A stretch of DNA of 64,000 nt from Eulemur rufifrons (Eukaryota; Chordata; Mammalia; Primates; Lemuridae), in NCBI RefSeq assembly GCF_041146395.1, contig NC_090989.1, positions 243,526,843 to 243,590,842 of the forward strand, in the 5' to 3' direction. Position 1 is the first letter of the stretch; every line of letters begins with the position of its first letter. Position numbers and translations under genes: made by a program. The notes beneath the pieces are model-generated. The model saw only the letters and a list, made by a program, of their open reading frames with translations. It did not search any database and had not been told where the DNA came from. Below, one piece after another: positions 51,201-62,975 of this stretch.

Positions 51201-52559
51201 GTGGGGGAGGCAAATTTGCCCTCTATGGCGAAGTCAAATCAGCTTAGTAAAGTAGAGGGCTCAAACACGGTCAAAATGGAGACAGGCCATCCCTGAATTT
51301 GGGGGACCCAGACTGGGGACATTGGAAATAGCTAATTGATTCTATAGTAGCATTTCTGTGTCACCCCAAATCCGATTTGTAATTAGATGACCTTAATTGA
51401 CTTTGTACGGGTTCCTGGGGAAAACCGCTCATAGCGCCTGCGCCTCTTTGACCTCCCTCTAAACAGTTAATTGTAATATTCCCATCCCAGGCGTGCAGAA
51501 TTGCTAAGAATACCCGTTTCCAAACGTTAGGTGAAAATGGGCCTACCTAGTTGGTCAACCCAAGCCTAAAACTGTTACAACGCCCTACGCCCTAGTTTCT
51601 GAATCTGACTTCTTGAAGTTACGGGAGACCTCTCAACAGAGTTCCCCGAGTCTTCCAAACCACTTCTGCCCACGATCGTAGCGTTTGCGTGGCGAACTCC
51701 AGATCAGGTAGCTTTATAAAACGGGGTGCCCAGGCACTTGGTTAAAAGAGGGAAAGCAAAGCAGAAGTGTCTTCTGTAAGACAGACTCAGGGAATGACAG
51801 CAATAACTAAGGGAGATAGTTTTTTAAATTTTTTTTAACCCCATAAAAGGCGACTTGGGAACACTCAACATTTTCTTTTTTGCGGACTTATTTGTTCAAA
51901 TTCTGACAAATCTTTCAAATGTCCCATTTAAGAAGCCATATTACAGGGAAGTCTTGTGGGTCCAAACAGATATCCTACCTTTCTGTTCCCCAAAAACGCG
52001 AACACCCTTTTCCTGAACTTCAGGAATTGATTTTCAATTAGGAAAATGATTTCTTGGGTTACTATTGTCTGCTCTGTACTTTTTTTCCATTTCATTTTAA
52101 GCCTATGTGTTTTAGGTTGCAGTTAATAGTGTAGGCCTTGGAAATAAAACGTACTCATCTCCCCGCCACCACCACCATCCAAAGGATGGGTATAATAGTG
52201 TGTGGCGAAGGGCTGAAGGTTTGCGATCTTAACTAACCCGAGTGTTTGTACATGAGTGGGGGAGGGGAGAGAATCCATGCATTTCGGGGAGAAAGTACAA
52301 GAGACATCCATCCCCGTCCAGCAGTGCTCAGTAAATACTAAATGGTTGGCTATTTCTCTCACCCTCGCCACAATAAAACCAGACCTGCAGCTGGTAATTA
52401 CGAGAGAAAATACTCAGTCTCAGCATCAGTTTTGCTAACCGGTACGTGAAAATGGAAAACGAGGAATGTATCCAACCTCCAATTTGCCACAGTTGTATAG
52501 CTCTCGTATTAATTCTTTACAGACGTGAAATAGGTGGGTACGTAACAACGTGCTGGGCA
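51201..52559. other. Unique, repeat-free sequence with A/T-rich homeobox-like motifs
   Basis: No interspersed repeat recognised. 'gtaattagatgaccttaatt' near 51,379-51,398 and 'cagttaattgtaatattccc' near 51,464 contain TAATTA/TTAATT-type homeodomain cores. No exon is recognised. Confidence 0.4.
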
Positions 52560-53300
52560 TAAATTAAGCAACAATGGCCACGCGAGGTCCTGTCCGCTGC
52601 GGAGCTCCCATGGTGGGCACTAGCACCTTGCCATCCGTAGCCCCTACCCCCCTCCACCCCACCCCATAGCAGAGTCGAGTCCAGGGAAGCTGGCGGTGCG
52701 CTGGCTTTTCGAACCCGGAGGGTGGGTGGGGTGGAGAGCAGCGAGACATTAACCCAAGCCGGCTTTGTACCTTTTCCCCATATCTGCCTCTCAAGCCCCA
52801 CACGGGCGCTCTCACGCACACACTCACCCACACACTCTCCCCTCTCGTGCCAACAATTTAAACTTCTCTATGGCAAAGCTAGCATCGTTCCGCCGCCACC
52901 ACCACTGCCTCCACCCTGCCTGCCCCGCAAACATCCTCCCCCTTTCCCACATCTACCCTGGATTCTCCCTTTCGCAGTAGAAAGCCAGCTGGTTTCTCCT
53001 AAACCCTGAGAAATCACAAAAGTTAAAATGAAGCGTATGCCTGTCTGCCCAGCTTCTCTTCCCCAACCATCTTTCTCCCGGCGTCAGTTTAACAATAGCT
53101 ATTCGACGAAGGGGGAGAGGCAAGGAGGGGGTGAGGGCTACGTGGCCGAGTTGGCTCCTGGGGCGGCTGCGAAGCCTCGCGGCTGCGAAGGGGTTCCCCC
53201 TCACCCCGAAGGCGAAGTCAGCCGCGTAGGACCAAGGACAGAGCTTGGAATCCACTTCCCAGCGCCCAGCACAGCGAGCCTCCCAGGCAGCCGCCACTTC
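52560..53300. promoter_or_regulatory. Second CpG-rich segment
   Basis: CpG density rises again, especially at 52,590-52,720 and 53,080-53,290, separated by a C-rich low-CpG stretch. Overlapping open frames in several frames and both strands reflect base composition. No strong splice donor was found in either direction, so whether this is a promoter or a shore of regulatory DNA is open. Confidence 0.4.
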
Positions 53301-54071
53301 ACAGACACAGCTCCAAGGATCTTATTTACGCTTTTCTGAACAAAGGGAACCTCATATCCGGTACAGGCTTAAGAATTCGGCCCCAAATTGGCTATCTTCT
53401 TTTAAAACTGAACTACGGTAATTGGAGTCCGTGAAGTAAAGCCCCGTACACAATGATGAGTTTTGACAGCTTCTAACCGCCCCAGCCGCAGCCCAGCCCC
53501 AGCCCTCAGGCGGCATGTACTTTTTTCAGTCTACTACAACTCGCTGCCTGGTGCGGCATCTAAATTCCATCCGGCAATCCCATCGCCCTAGCACATGCTA
53601 TCTGGTTAATGCAATTAAGCCTGAGGTTTCGGCTGGTCTAATCTGCAGGTCCAGGCTTCTGATTCCCCTTAATGATACTAAAGCCTCTCCGGTCCTTCCG
53701 TGGCTTTGCGAAAGTAGAGGCATGCATCCCCCAACACCCAAGTTATCCCTCTCTTCCCACGAAATGAACTTCCACTCTCAATCCCGAAGCTCTCTCAACA
53801 TCTAGCCTCCCCTTGTACCCCTGCTTTACCCTGGCCACATTTACCATTCAAGTTTCTGCCATTGACATTTGCGAATATTCAGTACGTTAAGCATGCGTCC
53901 ACCGTCTTTTAGTATATAGCTCTCTAGAATTAAAAAGCAGAACAGTAGCTTTGAAATGAGATAAACATGTGCAATTAACTTCATATTCTGTATTCCGCTC
54001 ACTTACAGGTTGTCTGGGTTTGCCAGCGCATCGCTGCAACTAATGATTAAAGAAACCAAACCGAAACTTAC
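53301..54071. other. Unique, repeat-free sequence
   Basis: No repeat or exon recognised. 'gttaatgcaattaagcctga' near 53,605-53,625 has homeobox-like cores. The segment would be the first part of an intron if the minus-strand donor at 54,072 is used. Confidence 0.35.
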
Positions 54072-54660
54072 CTTTCTCCCTTAAGGTTTTTGTGTATGTG
54101 TGTTTTTAAAGTAACGGTGCAGTTCTCCCAATAAGGATGAGCAAGAAGCTGCTGGATAGTTCTCTTAAGACAGCACGAAACCTAAACTGTGCTCGGCTTA
54201 AAAGAAGCAAATAAAAAGAAATGATTTCGACCCCGAAGTCCAATGCTAAAAGAAATGGCGAAAAAAAAAATATGAAAGGGGAGGGAAAACTTAAAAAAGA
54301 GAGTTTAAAAAGACGGAGAGACTACCCTCCTATAGCCGTTCAACTAAACAAAAAGGGGCAAGAAAAACAAACCAAGGAACAAAGAAAAGAGACGAAAGAA
54401 CGTTTTTTCAAAAAGACGATGTCTTTCTCCTTGTTGCTTTTTAGTAGGTCGCTACAGGAGTAAGCTGCTGCATCTCTAAGTGAGAACAGAAATAAGGGGG
54501 GAGAACGTCTTAAAAGGGAGGTGGACTGGACCACAGATTTATAGCACCGTATCACCAACCCCTTCTCTGCCTCCGCACTGCCGTGTGTGCAGCTGCTCTG
54601 CCAGGCGCCTATCCCGGGCAGCACGCGCGGAAGTATACGCCGAGTCGCGCCACAACGTAA
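54072..54660 (-). other. Candidate minus-strand first exon from the CCAAT promoter
   Basis: A strong minus-strand donor GAAAG/GTAAGTTT lies at 54,072/54,071. About 600 bp upstream (higher coordinates) are three CCAAT boxes in sense orientation for this strand and a CpG-rich stretch at 54,590-54,735 with an ETS-like core 'acttccgcg'. A first exon between roughly 54,600 and 54,072 is therefore plausible. An ATG frame at 54,669-54,340 (109 codons) has no family signature, and much of the exon is A/T-rich and K/F-rich when translated, so noncoding is more likely. Confidence 0.35.
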
Positions 54661-54684
54661 CTTGCTCATCGCCCCAGGATCCTG

Positions 54685-54740
54685 ATTGGTTCAGACGCTT
54701 CCATTGGGCCCGCCCAGGCAGAGCCGCGTGATATGATTGG
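54685..54740. promoter_or_regulatory. Cluster of three CCAAT boxes (NF-Y-type)
   Basis: ATTGG, the inverted CCAAT pentamer, occurs at 54,685-54,689, 54,703-54,707 and 54,736-54,740, spaced 18 and 33 bp start to start. The flanks fit NF-Y preference (GATTGG twice). The cluster lies beside a short CpG-rich stretch and between two outward-facing splice donors, which suggests a bidirectional promoter. Confidence 0.6.
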
Positions 54741-54788
54741 CTTGGAGCTTGTGTCACTCTGGAGAGCTCAATGGAGTCCCGTTTCAAG
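54741..54788 (+). other. Candidate plus-strand first exon end
   Basis: The plus strand reads TTTCAAG/GTAAGTTG at 54,788/54,789, a strong donor, 48 bp after the third CCAAT box. An ATG at 54,771 opens a six-codon stretch (M-E-S-R-F-K) before the donor. I cannot identify a protein from six residues, so a divergent noncoding RNA is equally possible. The 5' end is not readable. Confidence 0.4.
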
Positions 54789-55188
54789 GTAAGTTGTGCG
54801 GGGAGGTACACACTTAACACTGGCGGCGAAGGGAAATGCAAGAAGCAAAAAGAAATGGGGAGAGAGCAACGTGGGAGGGTTGGAGCTATACTATCAGAGT
54901 TTGCGATATGGCACAATCTTCTTATATCTAAAGTCTTTCTACTTCAGAAAGATTCATTCCCTTGCCATCACTGCTGCATCTATGGCATGTTTCTTTATAA
55001 CATTAAACTCTCTGTCCGGTATGTATGAGTCATTGAGAGCTCCTTCTCTTTGATCCGAGTGAAAGGGATGAATGTACATCCATTACTTGCTCGCATGCCT
55101 TTTTCAATTTGTGTTCCAGTACTGTATTTTGTATTAGATATTGGGCAATTGTATGTCTGTCTCTATTTTAATATATACATATTGCAGA

Positions 55189-55230
55189 TCTCTCTCTCTC
55201 AAACACACACACACACACACACACACACTC
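55189..55230. repeat. (TC)n(AC)n compound microsatellite
   Basis: A TC run followed by about 13 AC units, ending 'cactc'. Confidence 0.9.
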
Positions 55231-58200
55231 AGCATCCTTTTAGGATAAGAATGAAGTGAGAAATGCTCTCAAAGCTGCGCGGTTTGAATTAGCTTTCACT
55301 TCATATTAGAACAGAAAAGTGTAGGATAAACATCCTATCCAGGAAAAGAGGTACTGAGTAGAGCTAAGGTTCTTCACTTTGAGGTGTCTGATGACTCAAA
55401 AAGAGCAGCTGTCTATAAAATTAGAACAAGCCACGACTCTGCATTTGCAGGCAGTACAGTTCTTGGACCTCACATGTATTGCTGACAGCAAAGATAGTTG
55501 AACCTTTATCAGGACTCTTTCTCTGAGGATGTAGAAAGTTTAACCAGAAGACCAAATGCTGTCAATGTTTCTGCATTATAGATGAAGAATACTTTATTAC
55601 AACCCCATATTTTAATAACATTCAGGAGACTGAAATACAGTTTTATTCATGATATTTATTTCTTCCTCTAAGTGAAAGTGAGGTCCTCAGGATCGTCTGG
55701 ATGTGTAAGTAGAAACAATATTCACTTGACCTATGTCTTTTCCAGCCAGAATTTCTCCTTTCAATCTTGAAAGATAGCGCCAATTTCCTAGACAGTACTT
55801 ACATTTCTTACACAATGTAATATATCTTCTTTAGAGGCACATGCCTTTTGGAAAGAAATTTCTTTACCTATTTATTGCCAGTCACTATGTTTGAGAGTGC
55901 CGGAAAGAGAAGGCACAGGTAAGAGTTAGAGATTCCAGGAGGGTGGGGTGTCATGGAGGGGAAAAGGACAGATGGTCCCAGAGCAAAATGACTTGAAAGT
56001 GAGGAATAAAGTAAATCAGTGTTCCTTGAGAGTGTCCTTGAGTATTGATAAATGATTAATGGTAAATAACAGAAGACCTGTTTGTCTCCTTGATAGCCTG
56101 CATAACAATGTCCAAGTTCTATTGCTTTGCCTGGCAATAACTGGGGCTTGAGAAAGAAGGCCTGACTCTATGTTACCTTATAATTAGCAATTCGCATTTA
56201 TAATAATCATGCCCTAACCCTCACCCCCTACTTTTTATATAGCAGCCCCTGGGGTTTTAATTTAAACTATAACTATTCTCTAGACCTGGGTAAAACTCAT
56301 GGCTAGAAGAAAAAAAAGCAATTTGAAGAAATGGAATTAAGGAGTTGGAGAAAAGACAGAAAGACTCCATCTTATCTAGAATACACGTATGACTAACAGA
56401 AGATTGGGTTTGTAGTCATCTTCCTTCAACCCCTCTCCTTGCCCCCAGCTTAGCACAGAGAAATAACCCTTAAATACATACAATCTGGGCAAAAGTATAA
56501 TACTGAAGACTTATCTATTGTGAATTGTCTTTTCTCCTTGTTATCATGCTCTTAATACTGAATTAGTTGCACATGCTCATGTAACCTCGGCATTTTAAAG
56601 AATCTCTTTGCCATTATAATTATATAACTGGGTGGAGACTAATACTTTGTTTTATTTCTTGGTGCATGTTTGTATCCACGAGAAAAATCTATAGATTACA
56701 GTGGTATATTTTCCAAAGGGATTTGGGGTGGGGGGAGAATGTGGAAAGCCGAGGGTGGTATGGAGGAATGAAAATCTAGCATTTGTATTACATAAAGAAA
56801 TTACACATAAAATGGTAAATGTCCATTCAAATGCAAAATGCTAAACTCTGTAGACTCAGTAGATATGCTTTTTTTCAGTTTTGGCAGAGGAACAAAATAT
56901 TTTTCAAAATATTGTCATCCTTAAACATGTTGTCTTTTCTATGTAGGTAAATGGACTTAAATTATTTAAGAAATTGAAAATATGTTAAAATACTAGTTTA
57001 CTTTCTCAATAAAACAGATGTTTTTAAATTTAAAAACTTTTACATGGATACACAAACTATAGGCAACATATACTTTCCAACTTATGAAAATAAAAATTGA
57101 ATGCAGCTACTTTAAAACAAGTGATATCTGGATGTAGAAAATTCTTGTGTTATAGCCTGAAACATTAACATGTACTATCTTGTTATTAATGAAGGCTATG
57201 TGCAAACATCTCACTCCAGGTTAAGCAGAAATGTAATCAACCCCTCTTCATTCATAGTTAGGTAAAAGAATTACCCACAGCATCTGATCTTGCATTAGAA
57301 AAGCATTTAAAAGACATTTGAGTTATGATAAAATCATGTTAGCTCTGACATATCTTCAAAGTCTTTGGCATTATTTTTGAATTGCAGCAGAAAGAGGGGA
57401 AATGGAGGGAGTCACCCATGGAGAACGTGCAGAAAAAGTTTGATGTGGATGGAGTTGTAAAAAAGAATGGATTTCAAAGCTGAAAAAGTAATTAATTCAA
57501 TGAATTATTTTACTAAAGTTTCTTTTTAAAAGAACAGTCGTTTACAGGAATATGTAAACCTGTTGTGGACAATGTCTTTTAGGATAAATAACCTCTTTAT
57601 ACTAGTCATTCTGGGGCCAAGAAAGGGAGTGATTTTAGCATTTTGTAATAAAGGATGCTGTAAACTACTTGTAACTTTTTTAAGTAAATAAAGCAGTTAA
57701 GCTGTGTAAATGAATTTACAATGTTTGATTTAAGGCATTAATTCCAAACAGCAAATCTTCTCAAGTGAATAAAAATATTATTCTGTGTTAGTTTGCTGGG
57801 CTTTGGGGGAGGGTGGGGATTGTGGTTCATAATATTGGCAATGTAGTAGTTTAATACTTGCATGAGAAATATAGATATTATACAAATTGCTGTTACTCCT
57901 TTATTTATTCTTCTTAGTGTGTCAACTTTCCTTCCACGGTATTGAAAACAAAACAACCAAAAAAAAAAATTATAGTGAAAATTGACACCAATGTGAATTA
58001 AGACCGTGGCAACCAGGCAAGAAAATGAGGCAGGAATTAGCACCATGGACAGAGACAAGCAGACCCTGAATTGAGGTTTGCAAAGCCTGATAGTGTTTTC
58101 TGTCCCTCCCTGTGAGACATGGAAACTGAACTTCCTGGGAAGGTTTCATTCCACGGACTTTGAGGAAGAGACTGTCCTACTCCATAAGAAGACATTTGTT

Positions 58201-58491
58201 TTGAATTAGGCTGGCTTTTGTTAGGACTTGGCCATAGTGACAAACCGCCAAGAGAGTTAGAGCCCCGAACTCGCTGCGCACTTTCCACTGTCTTTCACAT
58301 ACACTCTCTTGCCCGGGTAAGCCTGACTTGCATCAAAGTGTTCATGCAAAATAAATGCAAATCCAGGTAGTCTTCGAAAAGTCTGTTAAACCTACTCCAG
58401 AATTTTTACTCCTCGAAATTCCTGGTGGAAATCGCAGCAAAAAAATGCCTACCTGCTCACCCTCACTCCCCTCTCTCAATTCTTCTCCCAG
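55231..58491. other. Unique, repeat-poor sequence
   Basis: No Alu, LTR or DNA transposon recognised. It is A/T-rich from 56.5 to 58.0 kb and more mixed around 58.0-58.4 kb, where a plus-strand CGG/GTAAGC donor-like site occurs at 58,316/58,317. Open frames are short and featureless. Confidence 0.4.
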
Positions 58492-58535
58492 CTCCCTCCA
58501 CCTCCTGGCAAAGGGGCAAAGCCTGTTATCCGAAG
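58492..58535 (+). other. Possible small plus-strand exon (44 bp)
   Basis: A pyrimidine-rich acceptor 'tcaattcttctcccag' ends at 58,491 and a donor CGAAG/GTGAGTGA follows at 58,535/58,536. It is in line with the plus-strand donor at 54,788, so the two could be exons 1 and 2 of a divergent transcript. It is very short and the acceptor side could start at another AG. Confidence 0.25.
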
Positions 58536-59299
58536 GTGAGTGACCTGCAAGACTATTTTGCAAAGGACTCCTTATATTGCAAACACTTTCCGTTAGGGAC
58601 AGTGCCAGGGGCGGCAGTGAGCAGGATTGCAAATATCCTTTACTTTCTCTTTACCTTGTGTCTTTAAACTCCTGTTTGAGGGGAAAGGCTGTAAAGTAAG
58701 AAAGCACACTCAACGAATATCTCCCTGAATCCTGAGGTTGCTGTTTACACTTAAGAAAACATGAATTGTTTATTTAAATGTTTAAAAAAATAAATAAATG
58801 TAACGTGTTGCAGTAAATCTTTGAGACCAGCCTACATTATTCTCTTTCCCCTACACACACACACACACACACACACACATCATTTTTTCTGGGCAAAATG
58901 TGTGCGAGGTTCATTCTCCTTTAAATGATTTGCCTGCAGATATTCAGACTAAGATCTGTTGCACGTGCCCCATAGAGTCTCTCGGAAAATATATTTTCAG
59001 CCTCGGATCAACGATCATTTATATAAACGCTCCCAGTAATGTCCTCAGATTTTCCTCCCCACCTTTATTCAATAGCAACTTTTAGAAGGATAAACTCACG
59101 TCTTTCTTCAGCACGTAAAGGGGGAATCTATGAGGGTGCGGTAAGGAAAACTGGAGGTGAGAAAGGGCAAATCAGAGCCTCGTGTCCATTCCTTTCAGGG
59201 ATGATAACAGCCTTCTCTAAGCTTCCTCCAGGAGCCGATACATCTCATGCAAAATTAATACAAGTAATTAAAAATAGCAGTTTTCAAAGTTAAAGGAAA
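58536..59299. other. Unique sequence with a (CA)n microsatellite
   Basis: A CA run of about 14 units lies at 58,853-58,879. The remainder is unrecognised and repeat-free. Confidence 0.45.
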
Positions 59300-60320
59300 C
59301 CATCTGTCTCAGCTGGTAGCAATCAGTCTTTTCGCCGGCCCCTTTACCAGGACCTGGGAAGAAACGGATTTTCTGCTTCCGATGCTCGGAGGCTCTTTCT
59401 TATATTGAAGATTTATGTTTCCACTTGTGTGCGATGCACGTCTAATTTGAAATAATAAAGCCGGGCTGAGCAACCAGTCAATCAGCGCTATCAACCGCGC
59501 TCGCACGCCGCCCTGCCCCCCACCTCCCTCTGGTCTCTAACTCTTTCCCTCCTCCCCCTCTCGCTCTCCTTGCCCTCCCCCTCCTCTTTCCTCCCTCCTC
59601 TGCTCTCACACACACTCACACTTTCCCCCCCGCCTATGTTCAGATCAAGCCCTTGCCCCACAGAGCAAGTGACGGCACCGGGGCACAGTGACAAAGGCGG
59701 AGTTTGTATCAGAAGAAGACTGAGGCCCGGGGAGACACAGTGGCTAGAGAAACAGCTGTCTTATCAGCCCGCTGCAGAGATGGAGATGGCTCGAGAGGTC
59801 CTCAACAGATAATCACTTGAATAGGTTTGCAATGCGCCAAACTTCACGCTTGATAAGGCCAACCCAATGTAGAGAGCAGCCCAGATCCTGCTCCATTCTG
59901 TTTTATCTGGGCTGTAAATTAAGAAATTGAAATTCAGGTGGCAGAGGCAGCAGTCTGCTGATAGACCGCTAAAGTAAACTGTCATTAAAATGCTTTGGGC
60001 AGACAGAGAGGGGGCGCCTGGAATGGGATATTGGTTTGTTTTTTTTAAAAAAAAAAAAAAATGGGGTGGGGGGGTAGGGAGAAGAAAAAGCCCACCGGCT
60101 TTAAAAATTATCTGGAGAAGGGAATCTGTGAGGAGTGCAAGAAGGACACAGCATCTGGCCGTGATTCCTGAACATAGGTACTATGAATAAACAATTTGAA
60201 AAGTACAGTATAAAGTTGTGTGAAGTTTGGTGTGATATAGAGATTAAGAAACAATTTAAACCAATCTGGTCTAAAAGGGAATTCTGTCTTTATCTGAGCA
60301 GGGGGCACAGGAAGTGGATT
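59300..60320. promoter_or_regulatory. Candidate distal regulatory block with GATA, E-box and CTCF-like motifs
   Basis: A repeat-free block with mixed GC. WGATAR sites lie at 59,761-59,766, 59,807-59,812, 59,851-59,856, 59,903-59,908 and 59,959-59,964. E-boxes CAGCTG (59,753-59,758), CACTTG (59,814-59,819) and CAGGTG (59,935-59,940) are interleaved. A 'tcaatcagc' PBX-like motif lies near 59,479-59,487. CTCF-like cores are near 60,005-60,018 (agagagggggcgcc) and 60,296-60,310 (gagcagggggcacag). A TTATCT just precedes the second. Candidate enhancer or boundary; function not shown by sequence alone. Confidence 0.5.
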
Positions 60321-62439
60321 CCAAATGGACTCTAAAGATTTTCTTTCATTGTAAGAAAAGCAGATCAACCGGCCACAGAGGAGTTACTGTAAACTAGTTA
60401 ACCTGGCCTTTTTGTTAAAGTAAAGGACCACGGGAGAGATTCCAGGATAATTTTTGGAATAGTCTTAAGAAGTTTTCATCTACAGGAAAGAATCTGCTTA
60501 GCTACTTACAGAAATAACAGTTATATTTCAACTACCTCCTCCCTTCACCCAGGTAATTACTATAGAGTAATTCAGGAAACAAAAAAATTCTAGGTATGTA
60601 TTCTAACACATACCTGGTTCTTGACGGCACACTTTATATCTACGTTCTTCTGTGTGCTTTTATGGATATGAGGTTTGAAGTTTTATGCATTATTTAAATA
60701 AATGTTCCCCCCAATTTAATATGTATAATGACCAGCATATAGCCACTGATCTTGTTGTCTTGATTAACTAATGACTTAGTACTGTACTTTGCTCTTTGTG
60801 TCTGAAGTGGATTGCAAGTTCACTGGTGTCCATTTAAGAGGTGTATAAGCATGAGAGGATACATTGCATTTTCCACACAGCATTTATATTTTAAGTCTTA
60901 GGAAATGTATAAAATGTACCTTCAACTGACAACATATAGTTAATACAGTTTTAGAAAATCTGTTTTTTTTTTTTTTTCAGGGGGGAGGAGTAAAAACTTA
61001 CCTATTGGGTACAATGAACACTATTCAGGTGATGGGCATACTAAAAGCCCCGACTTAAACATTATAAAAGGCATCCATGTAACGAAAACGTTTGTACCCC
61101 TTAATATTTTGAGATAAAAAAAGTTCAATCAGTTTTAATTTTTTTTAACCCCAAAACTTTGATCAATGTCCAAATGCATTTAACTGACAATAGAAAGGCT
61201 GCTTAAATCACTTTGGTTTGAAGAAAAATTAAAGTTGACTTTCTTAGAAAAAGCAATAAGAAAAATTTTAAGATTTTTATATATTTCAGTAGTTACTAAA
61301 CTATTTGGAAATATGAAAAACAATTCTTCTAAACTTTGAGGATTGTTGTCTGATTACTCATAAGGTAGGAAGCAAATAAATATAAGTCCATGGACTCTCA
61401 AAGACATCTCTGTTGAATAGTTATATACAAAAATCCTTCATATCTTATAACACAGAGAACAGGTGTTGGTTTTTCTTTTTAATTCAAATGTATGGATGAG
61501 TGAGTGCTATGTGTATCCTTTAATGAGAGGTAAATTTATGGTTATATAAGCTAATTTTTCCTTTGTATACCATCATTTTCCATAAGGTTATATTGGTTTA
61601 AGTAATGGCTACTATATAAGTGTATTAAGAAATATTATTTTAATGAATTCCAACATTTTAGGCACTATTATCTTCAATAATCAGATAACAAGATATTTTT
61701 CTGCTTATTGTAAATACTCAAAACAAATTTGAATTGTCACCTTTAATAAACCCTTTAAGCCATGGTTTTTATTTTTGCTTTTTCTTAATCAAATTGAAAA
61801 TATACATACAGTAGACAGTTAAACTATTCTTTGTTAATACAGGTAAAACTTTTTAAAGAGGTGAATTTGCATAAGGGTTAAAAGATGCACTCTGAGTTTG
61901 AAATGTGAAAAAAAGATATTTCACAAATTTAAATTACAGCATTTCAAAACTAAAGACAATTTTAAGAAGAGAAATTTTCATTATTGAACAGAAAAATGTT
62001 TCAGCATGAAAATAATATAAAAACTATTTTGATTTTATACAATTTTTTGTCACAAATTAATGATATATGTAGTTTCTAAAACTATAACAATTCATTATGA
62101 ATGATGAAAAATAATAAAATAGCCATAAATATACAACTTATTTTTTAAAAGGATTTTCTATTATTAATCCCTCTCTGTGGGAAATGGGATAGTATACATT
62201 GAAGGCAAAATAGTCTATGATGTATTAAAGTAAAAATATTGGAACCTTTTGAAATATCCAAAAATTGTAATATTTTTCTTTATGACTGATCATAATTCTA
62301 TCACCAAAACTATCATATGTAACTAATTATGTCCTTCCAGATTTAACACTTATCATCAGGTAAGGGTCAAACGAGTGATACATAATCAGTTCCTATTTTT
62401 AAATATTTATTACTGATCTTTGACCAAAGGCCCATTTCA
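60321..62439. other. A/T-rich intergenic DNA
   Basis: Strongly A/T-rich with many poly-A/T patches (for example 60,963-60,977). No exon, CpG cluster or repeat is identified with confidence. Confidence 0.4.
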
Positions 62440-62520
62440 ATTTGATTCAAACATCTTTTGAGTGCCTATTATGTCCCAGAATAATAGAATTAGATTACAG
62501 ACAAGAAATGCCTGAAGGAA
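62440..62520 (-). repeat. L2/MIR-type remnant
   Basis: 'cttttgagtgcctattatgt' and 'tagattacagacaagaaatg' match the common old repeat motif in reverse orientation. Confidence 0.5.
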
Positions 62521-62757
62521 ATCAGATTACTTTTTAGGAAATCCTAGTAAAAGGACAATTTGATAGGTTTAAAAAACTCAGTTAATGTGTTGTACAAAAC
62601 ATTCACAATGTGTCTGGCTTTGTTGTTATTGTTTATTCCTCTAATTTTTTGTACAATATCTCCTTATAAGTTTGTAAATAATATAGTTTGTTAAAAATTA
62701 CTCATTTAAATAGAAATTCTAATGTTATCCTTCTAGGAACTATAGTTTTGCAAATTG
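62521..62757. other. A/T-rich unique spacer
   Basis: Nothing recognised. Confidence 0.4.
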
Positions 62758-62975
62758 TTAAGAGCTTGGGCTTTGACTTCAGACACATGGATTTGAACCT
62801 GATTCTGTCACTATGGGGCCTTGGATAAATTATCATTTCTTAGCCTTGGTTTCCTAATCTATATAATAGTGATAATAATGCCTAATTGGGAATCACTGTG
62901 AGGTTAAATGTAATCATAAGCATAAATATACTCAAACTTCCTGGCATGTAGGAAGCAGTCAATACATGGTAACTA
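62758..62975 (+). repeat. MIR SINE
   Basis: 'agagcttgggctttgacttc', 'atggatttgaacctgattct', 'cttagccttggtttcctaat' and 'aggaagcagtcaatacatgg' follow the MIR consensus end to end in plus orientation. Confidence 0.85.
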
